A stretch of 39,291 nucleotides of DNA, from NCBI GenBank assembly GCA_947166135.1, contig CAMVDB010000012.1, forward strand, positions 1 through 39,291. Direction: 5' to 3'. This DNA comes from an uncultured Clostridia bacterium. GTDB taxonomy: Bacteria > Bacillota > Clostridia > Oscillospirales > Acutalibacteraceae. Positions 8,103 to 15,082 of this stretch are shown here, one piece after another. Below the pieces are notes generated by a model, which was not told the DNA's origin, did not search any database, and was given only the letters and a program-made list of their open reading frames with translations. Each line of letters begins with the position of its first letter. The first letter of the stretch is position 1. Made by a program: the position numbers and the translations under genes.

Positions 8103-9812
8103 GTGATTTATCTGAAGGACGCCTCATGGGAGAGGATCCACCTGACCCTGACGCTTGACCTCGGTCAATATGCGGAAAAGCCTGAATCTCTTCGCTTCTA
8201 CCTCGCTGATCTTTCGGGGAAGGTCGAATCGCAGCTTCGGTTCATCGACCGCGACGGGGCGCTTGTCCGTCTCTCTCTGAACGTGACGAACAACGGCATC
8301 GACCGCTGTGTGGAGAACGGTACCTACCGCGTCCTCGCCTTTGACGGTGCGGGCGATCCCGTCGCCGTGCTGTATGAGGGCTCGTTCGAGACGCTCTCCC
8401 GCTATGGACGGAATTTTGTCTATAACGGTTCAAAGGGCGTTTATTCCGTCAGCTTCATGGTCGATGAGTTTACCGACCTTCCCGAGCTGAGGCTGATCTT
8501 TCTGAATACAAAGAGCATACCCGCTGATGAGGGCGACATCTATCGTAAGGCGGGCTTCTCCGCAAGGCTCAAACGCTTCATCGGGAGAGCCACCGACAGG
8601 GTCAACGTCGCGTTTCAGCGGGCGGTCTATGGCTGCGTGAGGGCATTTCGATTCCTCAGAAAGCCCCACATTCTTTTCCTGTGCGAGAAGAGGGACGTCC
8701 TGTCCCCGAATATGCTGGCGGTGTACGACCGTCTGATCGAGCGCGGGATGGATAAACGCTTCAAGATCAAAACCTCCCTGCGTAACACGGAGAGCAGGAG
8801 CTATTCCAAGCTGTCTACCGCCGGTATGATCGCGAAGATCGCAAAGGCGGATATCATCCTCGTCGATGACTACGTCCCCGCTTTCAACAGCGTCAGGCTC
8901 GCCGACAGCGTCAGGGTGATCCAGCTCTGGCACGCCGGCGCCGGCTTCAAGGGCGTCGGCTACGCGAGATGGGGACACTTCGGCTGTCCCGCTCCCTACT
9001 CCGCCCACCGCCGCAATGATTTTGCGATCACCGACTCCATGGCGATCCGTGAGTTCTTTTCCGAGCCCTTCGGCTTGCTCGAGGAGCAGGTCATCCCCAC
9101 CGGTATGCCTCGTATGGATGCGTATCTTGACGAGGCTAACCGCGAGAAAATGGAGCAGGCGCTTTATGAGAGCTATCCCGACTTTAAGGGAAAGCGAGTC
9201 ATCCTCTTCGCGCCGACCTACCGCGGCCGCAACCGCAAGACGGCGTATTATCCATACGAGCTGATCGATTTTGAGGCGCTGTACCGTTATTGCGAGGATA
9301 CAGACTCCGTGGTGCTGTTCAAGATGCATCCGTGGGTACCCGGCGAGGTGGAGATCGCGCCGCGATACCGCGACCGTTTCTTCTCTATGAACGCCTATCC
9401 CAACATCAACGATCTGTTCTATATCACCGACCTCTTGATTACCGATTATTCTTCGTGTATCTATGAGTTTATGCTGATGAAGAAGCCGATGCTGTTCTTC
9501 GCCTTTGATCGGGAGCGGTATTCCGTTTCCCGCGGGTTCCACCGCGACTATGCCTCCAATATCCCCGGAAAGCTGTGTACGACCTTCGACGAGGTGCTCC
9601 GTGCGATGCGCGAGGAGGACTACGAGTTCGATAAAGTCGAGCGTATGCTTCCGCAGTATTTCGATCATGCCGATACCGGAAGCTGTGACCGCGTTATCGA
9701 CTGGCTGGTGCTCGGTGAACTTCCCAAGGAGTATGCAGACGCTTTGCAAAAGCGCCGCGAAGAAATTTCGAAGGCACGGACGCTGAAGTTCCCGCCCGTA
9801 TCTTCCGTGTAA
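8103..9812 (+). CDS. CDP-glycerol glycerophosphotransferase family protein (TagB/TagF-like)
   Basis: This 569-residue protein has an accessory N-terminal domain (about 1-190) and a GT-B polymerase domain (about 195-545). Family residues seen are QLWHAGAG with His277, APTYRG, KMHP with His409, and ITDYSS with Asp448. These enzymes transfer glycerol-phosphate or ribitol-phosphate from a CDP donor to build or prime teichoic-acid chains at the inner membrane face. It starts at GTG 8103 with GGAGATGG upstream, 85 bp after the epimerase. Together the three genes form a donor-synthesis and polymerisation unit. The family is sure. Whether the polymer is wall teichoic acid, capsule or lipid-linked is open. 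Confidence 0.93.
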   Translation: MIYLKDASWERIHLTLTLDLGQYAEKPESLRFYLADLSGKVESQLRFIDRDGALVRLSLNVTNNGIDRCVENGTYRVLAFDGAGDPVAVLYEGSFETLSRYGRNFVYNGSKGVYSVSFMVDEFTDLPELRLIFLNTKSIPADEGDIYRKAGFSARLKRFIGRATDRVNVAFQRAVYGCVRAFRFLRKPHILFLCEKRDVLSPNMLAVYDRLIERGMDKRFKIKTSLRNTESRSYSKLSTAGMIAKIAKADIILVDDYVPAFNSVRLADSVRVIQLWHAGAGFKGVGYARWGHFGCPAPYSAHRRNDFAITDSMAIREFFSEPFGLLEEQVIPTGMPRMDAYLDEANREKMEQALYESYPDFKGKRVILFAPTYRGRNRKTAYYPYELIDFEALYRYCEDTDSVVLFKMHPWVPGEVEIAPRYRDRFFSMNAYPNINDLFYITDLLITDYSSCIYEFMLMKKPMLFFAFDRERYSVSRGFHRDYASNIPGKLCTTFDEVLRAMREEDYEFDKVERMLPQYFDHADTGSCDRVIDWLVLGELPKEYADALQKRREEISKARTLKFPPVSSV

Positions 9813-9853
9813 GATCATCTGCTATTGATAAAAAGTTAACACTTTGAATTTGT

Positions 9854-9883
9854 ATAACCGCCTTGCTTTTTGCAGGCGGTTAT
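9854..9883. terminator. perfect hairpin without a U-tract, between polymer operon and dockerin gene
   Basis: ATAACCGCCT and AGGCGGTTAT form an uninterrupted 10-bp stem, extended internally by TGC/GCA. Neither strand has a T-run after it, so it may be a weak or factor-assisted terminator. Confidence 0.45.
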
Positions 9884-9997
9884 GTTAGTATTAAGGCAGC
9901 AAATATCCGCACGCTTTTTCGCCTGACCGACAACTGTTTATGTACGAAAAGCTGCGGGTTTTCTGTTATCTGTAATTTTTACCAAGGGGGAGTTAAA

Positions 9998-11161
9998 ATG
10001 AAAAGGATCCTGTCCGTGATACTATGCGTGATGCTGTTGATGACCGCTTCTGTACAGGGGTTCGCCGCGACGGTCGATATCGCTGCTTCGGGTGATGATT
10101 ATGTGTACATCAATATCTACCTGTATCCCGACTCGGAGAGTCCGATCGCCGGCGCGCAGTATAAGCGGGGTGATGTACCGACCCGTCCTGATGACCCCGG
10201 ACGTGAGAACATGGCTTTTATTGACTGGTATACATCTCCGGCGTTTACGACCCGCTTTGATTTCAGTGTACCTCTGTATGAAGATACGGCGATGTATGCG
10301 CGCTTTGTCCCGAAAGACCGGGTGATCGGCGTGAATGTGTTTGAGGGTCCCGACGCTCCGGAGCCGACCTTCGGATATCTGCTTGCAAAGGGTGATTATG
10401 CCGAGTATCAGGGTGAGCCCGACGTCCCCGACGGGATGACGTTCCTCGGCTGGTATTCCGATCGTGAGCTGACGCAGGAATTCGATTTTTCACAGCCGGT
10501 GTATGATTATGTGTGCCTGTTCCCGCGTATCGCGGCGGACGAGAATATCATCTATGGTGAACTGTACCTCTACGCTGACAGCGAGTTTCCGACCGCCGGC
10601 TTTGCTCTTGAAAAGGGCGATCTTTGTCCTGTTCCCGCCGATCCCGGCAGGGAGGACGAGGCGTTCGTCGGCTGGTATACCGACCGCGCGCTGACAGAGC
10701 CCATGGATTTTACCAAGCCCGTGTACAGCGACTTTGCGCTTTTCCCGAAATTTGAGAAGATCCATCACCATGATCTGGTGATGGTGGATATCATTCGGGC
10801 TACCGATACACGCGACGGCTGCAAGGCGCACCTGGAATGTACGACCTGCGGCAAGTGGTTCGAGCCCATCTACACCGCGCTGGTCGAGATCGAGGATCAC
10901 GATTCACTGATTGTCCCCGCGAGAGGTCCCTATCTGCTCGGCGATGTGGACGGTGACGGTGAGGTGGATATTACCGATGTGACGAAGCTGCAGCGCTATC
11001 TCAGCAAGATCAAGCTCAGCGGAGGCTTCTGCCGCGGAGCGGCTGATGTGGATGAAGACGAGGAGATATCTGCTATTGACAGTGTCTTTATCCAGCGCTA
11101 CAACGCTTTGATACATACGCCGTATGCTATCGGAGAGCCGGTAGTTCCGTCGATTAAGTAA
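9998..11161 (+). CDS. secreted protein with three InlB-type B-repeats and a C-terminal type I dockerin
   Basis: This 387-residue protein starts at ATG 9998 behind AAGGGGGAG. An earlier in-frame ATG at 9863 has no ribosome site. Residues 1-24 are a signal peptide (cleavage after GFAA). Three repeats of about 70 residues follow (roughly 36-103, 108-178, 185-252), each with a G/DWY core such as FLGWYSDRELTQEFDF, typical of Listeria-Bacteroides repeats. A CTTCGKWF motif lies at 281-288. Residues 313-372 are a type I dockerin with two Ca-binding loops, DVDGDGEVDITD and the more acidic DVDEDEEISAID. Dockerins dock onto cohesins of cellulosome-like scaffolds, so this is probably an extracellular or wall-attached adhesion part. 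No enzyme domain is present. Confidence 0.9.
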   Translation: MKRILSVILCVMLLMTASVQGFAATVDIAASGDDYVYINIYLYPDSESPIAGAQYKRGDVPTRPDDPGRENMAFIDWYTSPAFTTRFDFSVPLYEDTAMYARFVPKDRVIGVNVFEGPDAPEPTFGYLLAKGDYAEYQGEPDVPDGMTFLGWYSDRELTQEFDFSQPVYDYVCLFPRIAADENIIYGELYLYADSEFPTAGFALEKGDLCPVPADPGREDEAFVGWYTDRALTEPMDFTKPVYSDFALFPKFEKIHHHDLVMVDIIRATDTRDGCKAHLECTTCGKWFEPIYTALVEIEDHDSLIVPARGPYLLGDVDGDGEVDITDVTKLQRYLSKIKLSGGFCRGAADVDEDEEISAIDSVFIQRYNALIHTPYAIGEPVVPSIK

Positions 11162-11176
11162 GCATAGATCAAAATA

Positions 11177-11213
11177 AAAAAGCACTTCTGACCGAAATCA
11201 GAAGTGCTTTTTT
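11177..11213. terminator. bidirectional terminator between dockerin gene and SDR gene
   Basis: An 11-bp perfect stem (AGCACTTCTGA/TCAGAAGTGCT) has A-rich sequence before and TTTTTT after, so it can stop transcripts from both converging genes. Confidence 0.92.
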
Positions 11214-11271
11214 GACGTCGTTGTGCGGGAAAATTGTATGGTTAGCCCGCGAAGATCAATATAATAGATCG

Positions 11272-12069
11272 TTATTTAGAGTAGATCAGGCCGACGAGGT
11301 AGTTGCTCAGACGGCGGGGGAGGAGCTTTGTGAGGATCGAGATCGCCTTGTAGCTGATCCCGATTGCCTTCATGGGACGGGTACGCTTCTTCATCGCGAG
11401 CTTCGCGATGTAAGCTCCCGCCTTGTCGGGGCTCATGCCGCCGCGCTCGTCCTTTTCCATCGTTGCGACCGATCTTTCGATCCGCCCGCTGTAGATATCG
11501 TTGCCGCTGTCGGACTTCTTCCTCGCGTCGGTAAAGCCGGTGGCGATATCCCCGGGCATCACCGCGCACACGCTGATCCCGTAGGGGCGAACCTCATTCT
11601 GCAGGGCAAGCACATAGGCGTTGATCGCCGCCTTACTCACGCTGTACCACAGTTGGAAGGGGATCGGCAGGATACCCGCGATCGAGCTGACGCTGACGAT
11701 CCGACCGCTTTTCCTCTCACGCATATAAGGGAGGATCGCACGGGTGACGTTGTCCATGCCGTAAAGGTTCAGCTCCAGCTGTGCGTGTGAATCGGCGCTG
11801 TCGGTCATCTCGGCGGCTCCCGAGATGCCGTAGCCCGCGTTGTTGACGAGGATATCGATCTTCCCCTCGCGGGAGATGACCTCGTCGATCGCTTTTTTTA
11901 CCTGCTGTTCATCGGTGATGTCGGCGGCCAGGTGGCTGACGCCCTCGGGCGGGTTATCCCTGCGGGAGAGCTCGTACACGGTACAGCCCTTTGCGGCGAG
12001 CGCCCGAGCGGTCGCTCTGCCGATGCCGCTGCTGCCGCCTGTTACGACGGCGATTCTATGATCGTTCAT
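11272..12069 (-). CDS. SDR-family NAD(P)-dependent oxidoreductase; candidate 3-ketosphinganine-type reductase
   Basis: This 265-residue classical short-chain dehydrogenase has the cofactor motif TGGSSGIG at residues 10-17, NNAG at 76-79, and the catalytic Ser129, Tyr142 and Lys146. Its ATG overlaps the TAA of the alpha-oxoamine synthase by one base (TAATG), so the two are translated together. An alpha-oxoamine synthase makes an amino-ketone and the SDR is well placed to reduce that ketone. This is the logic of serine palmitoyltransferase followed by 3-dehydrosphinganine reductase. The family is certain. The specific substrate is inferred entirely from the partner. A general short-chain alcohol dehydrogenase is possible. 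Confidence 0.88.
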   Translation of the reverse strand: MNDHRIAVVTGGSSGIGRATARALAAKGCTVYELSRRDNPPEGVSHLAADITDEQQVKKAIDEVISREGKIDILVNNAGYGISGAAEMTDSADSHAQLELNLYGMDNVTRAILPYMRERKSGRIVSVSSIAGILPIPFQLWYSVSKAAINAYVLALQNEVRPYGISVCAVMPGDIATGFTDARKKSDSGNDIYSGRIERSVATMEKDERGGMSPDKAGAYIAKLAMKKRTRPMKAIGISYKAISILTKLLPRRLSNYLVGLIYSK

Positions 12070-13241
12070 TACTTTTCAAGCAGAACCTTGGCGATGATCG
12101 AGACTGCCTCGTCGATGAGGTCCTCGGTCAGGGTCGCCATGTAGCTGGTGCGCAGGAGACACTCGTTCGGTGCGGTCGCGGGGGGCAGAACGGGATTGAC
12201 GTAAACGCCCGCCTCGTAGACCTCCTTCGCCTTGCGCAGGGTATTCTCCATCGAGTAGGTGTAGATCGGTACGATCGGGGTGTTGCTCTCGCGGATCTTC
12301 AAGCCTGCCTTGCGCAGACCGTCTCTTGCGTGGGCGGAGAGGGCATTCAGCTTTTCGGGCAACTCGGGATGCGCCTTGAGGTGTTTTAATGCTGTCAACG
12401 CGACCGCACAGCATGCGGGCGGCATGGATGCCGAGAAGATGAACGGGCGGGAGTTGTGGCGCACATAATCGCATACCTTGTGCGAAGCCGCCATATAGCC
12501 GCCTAAGGAGGCGAGAGACTTCGAGAAGGTGCCCATGATGATGTCGACCTTATCCTCGAGATCGAAGTAGCTCGCGGTACCTCTGCCGCCTTCACCGATC
12601 ACGCCTAAGCCGTGCGCGTCGTCGACCATGACTCTCGCGCCGTATTTCTCAGCAAGCTTGCAGATCTCGGGGAGCTTGGCGATATCGCCGCCCATCGAGA
12701 ATACGCCGTCGGTAACGATCAGGATGCCGGCTGTCTCGGGTATCTTTTGCAGGATCCTTTCGAGATCCGCCATATCGTTGTGCTTGTAGCGCTCCATCTT
12801 GCCGTAGCTCAGCTTACAGCCGTCGTAGATAGAGGCGTGGTTCTCTCGGTCGCATACGACGTAGTCGCCTCTGCCGACGATGGCGCTGATAATGCCAAGG
12901 TTACTCTGGAAGCCGGTCGAGAAGGTGACCGCCTCGTCCATGTGGACGAACTCGGCGAGCTCCTGCTCGAGCTCCAGATGCATGCGCAAGGTACCGTTGA
13001 GGAAGCGTGAGCCCGAGCAGCCGGAGCCGTACTGCTCCAGCGCCTTGATGCCCGCTTCTACGACAGAGGGCTCAGTGGTCAGTCCGAGGTAGTTGTTGGA
13101 GCCCAGCATGATGCGGCGCTTACCCTCCATGATGACCTCTACGTCCTGACGGGTCTCCAGCGCGTGAAAGTAGGGGTAGATCCCCATCCGGCGAAACTCA
13201 TCAGCCAGCGTGAAGCGTTCACACTTTTCAAAAATATCCAT
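12069..13241 (-). CDS. PLP-dependent alpha-oxoamine synthase, serine palmitoyltransferase-like
   Basis: This 390-residue enzyme of the BioF/KBL/HemA/SPT family condenses an amino acid with an acyl thioester. It retains NNYLGL at 49-54, GSGCSGSRFLNG at 72-83, His135, the PLP-binding VDDAHGLG at 206-213, and the Schiff-base Lys241 in GTFSKSLASLGG. The C-terminal half, with FIFSASMPPA, NTPIVPIY and GVYVNPVLPPA, reads from memory more like Bacteroidota serine palmitoyltransferases than KBL or BioF. Its partners are an SDR ketoreductase (1-base overlap) and a divergent acyl-ACP thioesterase, supporting a long-chain acyl substrate. The ribosome site is GAGGGAAG. Alternatives are glycine C-acetyltransferase, BioF, or a cysteate acyltransferase of sulfonolipid synthesis. 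Confidence 0.88.
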   Translation of the reverse strand: MDIFEKCERFTLADEFRRMGIYPYFHALETRQDVEVIMEGKRRIMLGSNNYLGLTTEPSVVEAGIKALEQYGSGCSGSRFLNGTLRMHLELEQELAEFVHMDEAVTFSTGFQSNLGIISAIVGRGDYVVCDRENHASIYDGCKLSYGKMERYKHNDMADLERILQKIPETAGILIVTDGVFSMGGDIAKLPEICKLAEKYGARVMVDDAHGLGVIGEGGRGTASYFDLEDKVDIIMGTFSKSLASLGGYMAASHKVCDYVRHNSRPFIFSASMPPACCAVALTALKHLKAHPELPEKLNALSAHARDGLRKAGLKIRESNTPIVPIYTYSMENTLRKAKEVYEAGVYVNPVLPPATAPNECLLRTSYMATLTEDLIDEAVSIIAKVLLEK

Positions 13242-13298
13242 TTAACTTCCCTCATTTTCTTTGGTTTGGGGTTTGTGCAGAAAAATATACCGCAGAAT

Positions 13299-13327
13299 AT
13301 TTTACATGATAATTCGCTATGTGTCAA
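13299..13327 (-). promoter_or_regulatory. sigma-A promoter of the alpha-oxoamine synthase/SDR operon
   Basis: On the minus strand a perfect TTGACA is 17 nt from TAAAAT, giving a leader of about 50 nt. Confidence 0.82.
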
Positions 13328-13346
13328 GAAAAACGCGGTTTTATCA

Positions 13347-13375
13347 TTGATTATGAGCAAAAAACGTGTTAAAAT
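13347..13375 (+). promoter_or_regulatory. sigma-A promoter of the acyl-ACP thioesterase
   Basis: TTGATT is 17 nt from TAAAAT. Its -35 box lies only 19 bp from the -35 box of the opposite promoter, so one regulator could control both directions. Confidence 0.77.
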
Positions 13376-13396
13376 AATCACAAAAGGAGGGGTATT

Positions 13397-14113
13397 ATGA
13401 AACTGATTAAGGAGGCGGTCGTACCCGCCAGTATTTGTGATTCCAACGTGAAATTAGCCGTCAAGGGCACCTTCGACCTGGTGCAGGACTATCTGACCGA
13501 GATGATGGGCGAGCTGCATATCGACGGCGTGACCCTTCGCCGTGAGTACGGCTGTGTGTGGATCTTCACCCGCAACCGCGTCGAGATCGACCGCGAGCTC
13601 GACTGGATGGAGTCGTATACCGCCGAGAGCTATATCTCCTCTGCCAAGGGTGCGAAGATGACCGTCGATACCGTATTAAAGGACAAAACGGGCGCGATCT
13701 GCGTCTATTCTCGTATCGAGATGTGCGCGCTCGACCTTAAGACCCAGCGTATCCGCCGTATCCGTGACGTCGGCATCACCTCGGATACCCATGTCGAGTC
13801 TCCCGAGCGGGAGATCGCATTCAGCCGCCTGAAGCACGAGGGACTTACCGATCTCGAGACCCGCGTCGTCAAGTCGGGCGATATCGACTTTGTCCAGCAT
13901 ACCAACAACGTGTCCTACGTCCGATTCATCATGGATACCTATTCGGTCGCCGCGCTGCGTGAGCGTCCCGTCAGAACCATCGAGGTGCGATACGCGGGAC
14001 AGACCCACGAGGGCGATATCCTCACGATCCGTAAGGCGCAGCAGGACGGACGGGAGCTCTTTGACGTCGTTCTGGGCGATACCGTCGCCGTGGAATGTGA
14101 GATTACCCGCTGA
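13397..14113 (+). CDS. acyl-ACP thioesterase (double hot-dog)
   Basis: This 238-residue protein of the bacterial FatA/FatB-like family releases free fatty acids from acyl carrier protein. The two hot-dog halves are about 1-135 and 145-238. The catalytic region lies in the second half: Asp164, His168, Asn170 and Asn171 in DIDFVQHTNNVSYV. ATG 13397 is preceded by AAAGGAGG at ideal spacing. It is divergent from the alpha-oxoamine synthase/SDR pair across a 155-bp shared promoter region. It could supply or recycle acyl groups for that pathway, or tune membrane fatty acids independently. Family assignment is firm. The link to the neighbours is inference. Confidence 0.92.
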   Translation: MKLIKEAVVPASICDSNVKLAVKGTFDLVQDYLTEMMGELHIDGVTLRREYGCVWIFTRNRVEIDRELDWMESYTAESYISSAKGAKMTVDTVLKDKTGAICVYSRIEMCALDLKTQRIRRIRDVGITSDTHVESPEREIAFSRLKHEGLTDLETRVVKSGDIDFVQHTNNVSYVRFIMDTYSVAALRERPVRTIEVRYAGQTHEGDILTIRKAQQDGRELFDVVLGDTVAVECEITR

Positions 14114-14133
14114 ATGGATATGTGATTCAGCGC

Positions 14134-14171
14134 AAATAAAAACACCCGCTTTCACGCGGGTGTTTTTATTT
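14134..14171. terminator. bidirectional terminator between thioesterase and ybeY-like gene
   Basis: A 16-bp perfect inverted repeat with a CACCCGC/GCGGGTG core is flanked by A5 and T5 runs, so it works on both strands. Confidence 0.92.
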
Positions 14172-14174
14172 CAG

Positions 14175-14642
14175 CTAAAAGCCGCTGTAATCGGCAAGCG
14201 GGGGAAATCCCATCTGACCCATTACTGCCGCTTCTCCCATCATTTGCGCGTCCTTTGCTTTCTGGTCGGTATAGTAATGACCGAGCAGATTGAACACGCC
14301 GTGGACAGAAGCGTAAACCATGCCCATTTCAAACGGACGATCATAGACCTTAGTGAGCTCTAAAACACGTTCTATCGAGATGATGAGCTCTCCCAAGCTC
14401 TCTTCTCCGTCCTGCGACGGAATCGCGATAACCTCAGGCGCCTCAAAGTTACTTGCGCGTTGTGCGCTGTGGGCGTTGAGGATTTCGTTATCCGCAAAAA
14501 CGACGGAGATCGTAGTCTGTTTGTCATACAGCTTATGCAACAGAGCGGCATGACAACTGCGTCTGACGAGCATTCGGGTACCCGAAGGGATCTTAATTTT
14601 CGACTGGTTGTTGTCGATGATAACCTTAAGATTACTTGCCAT
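14175..14642 (-). CDS. ybeY: YbeY-family protein with degenerate metal-binding site
   Basis: This 155-residue protein lines up along its length with YbeY, the metal-dependent endoribonuclease of 16S rRNA 3'-end maturation and ribosome quality control. Family features kept are the LGELIIS strand near 83-89, Arg62, and the helix SVHGVFNLLG. The catalytic motif H-G-x-x-H-x-x-G-Y-D-H is broken: His114 is kept, the second His is Asn118 and the third is Tyr124. The upstream TDVLSFP motif is also changed to APEVIAIP. It therefore probably cannot bind zinc in the usual way. It has its own promoter and GGGAGG site. It may be a non-catalytic paralogue, with a canonical YbeY elsewhere. Confidence 0.8.
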   Translation of the reverse strand: MASNLKVIIDNNQSKIKIPSGTRMLVRRSCHAALLHKLYDKQTTISVVFADNEILNAHSAQRASNFEAPEVIAIPSQDGEESLGELIISIERVLELTKVYDRPFEMGMVYASVHGVFNLLGHYYTDQKAKDAQMMGEAAVMGQMGFPPLADYSGF

Positions 14643-14672
14643 GTTATCGCCTCCCTTGCTTGTGTGTCGTTT

Positions 14673-14701
14673 ATTGTAACATAGAAAAAGAGTTTTGTAA
14701 A
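14673..14701 (-). promoter_or_regulatory. sigma-A promoter of the ybeY-like gene
   Basis: On the minus strand TTTACA is 17 nt from TACAAT, with a leader of about 25 nt to ATG 14642. Confidence 0.65.
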
Positions 14702-14863
14702 CATTAAACGAAACAGAAAAGCAAAATTTGGCGAAAACTTACATAATTTTCATGCGTTTTTAGATAAATTAACGTCGAAAAAACGCCGTTTTTTCCCATT
14801 AATAAGCCATTTATCGCGTATGCATATGTATTAACGTACCCCGTTTACGAAATTTTCTGGGTA

Positions 14864-15020
14864 TTGTTAATATTTTCTATATTAGTTTATTATCTGTTTT
14901 ATGTAATATGCACCTGTCGAAATGTCGCATAACCACACCACATAAAGCAAGTTTTCAGATGATCGCGTTTTATGTGTCTTGCTATGAAAAAAACCTGCCG
15001 TTTTTGTTGGCAGGTTTTTG
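14864..15020 (+). ncRNA. candidate intergenic small RNA with own promoter and terminator
   Basis: A promoter-like TTGTTA and TATTAT (14864-14893, 18-nt spacer) points into about 120 nt without a convincing coding frame, ending in a strong hairpin with T-run. Inside, CACATAAA (14939-14946) can pair with TTTATGTG (14969-14976), and GCAAG just after the first arm can pair with CTTGC just after the second, giving two competing structures. No gene lies downstream on this strand, so it would be a stand-alone RNA. This is inference. The AT-rich promoter could be chance and the terminator may serve only degV. Confidence 0.3.
14985..15020. terminator. terminator downstream of degV (works on both strands)
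   Basis: AAAAACCTGCC and GGCAGGTTTTT form an 11-bp stem with T-runs on both strands. It follows the degV stop on the minus strand. Confidence 0.88.
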
Positions 15021-15082
15021 GATTCATAATAAAGAGACGTTTAGATCAGCCGGAGGTCTCGTGTTTTGGATTATGTATCGTT

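Larger units (their letters stand above)
14643..15082. other. AT-rich intergenic region between ybeY-like and degV
   Basis: These 440 bases are much richer in A and T than the neighbouring genes. They hold the ybeY-like promoter (14673-14701), a possible small RNA unit on the plus strand (about 14900-15020) and the hairpin terminator at 14985-15020. From 14702 to 14860 I see only AT-rich sequence and a short A6/T6 palindrome near 14786, with no gene. Confidence 0.6.

Noticed and set aside
12069-13241. Assignment of the alpha-oxoamine synthase as BioF of biotin synthesis
   Set aside because: No bioA, bioB or bioD is in the window, bioY about 7.5 kb away argues for import, and the partner SDR and thioesterase fit a long-chain acyl product better.
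11272-13241. KBL/TDH threonine breakdown pair
   Set aside because: The partner is a classical 265-residue SDR, not a zinc-dependent or epimerase-type threonine dehydrogenase, and the synthase end reads unlike KBL.
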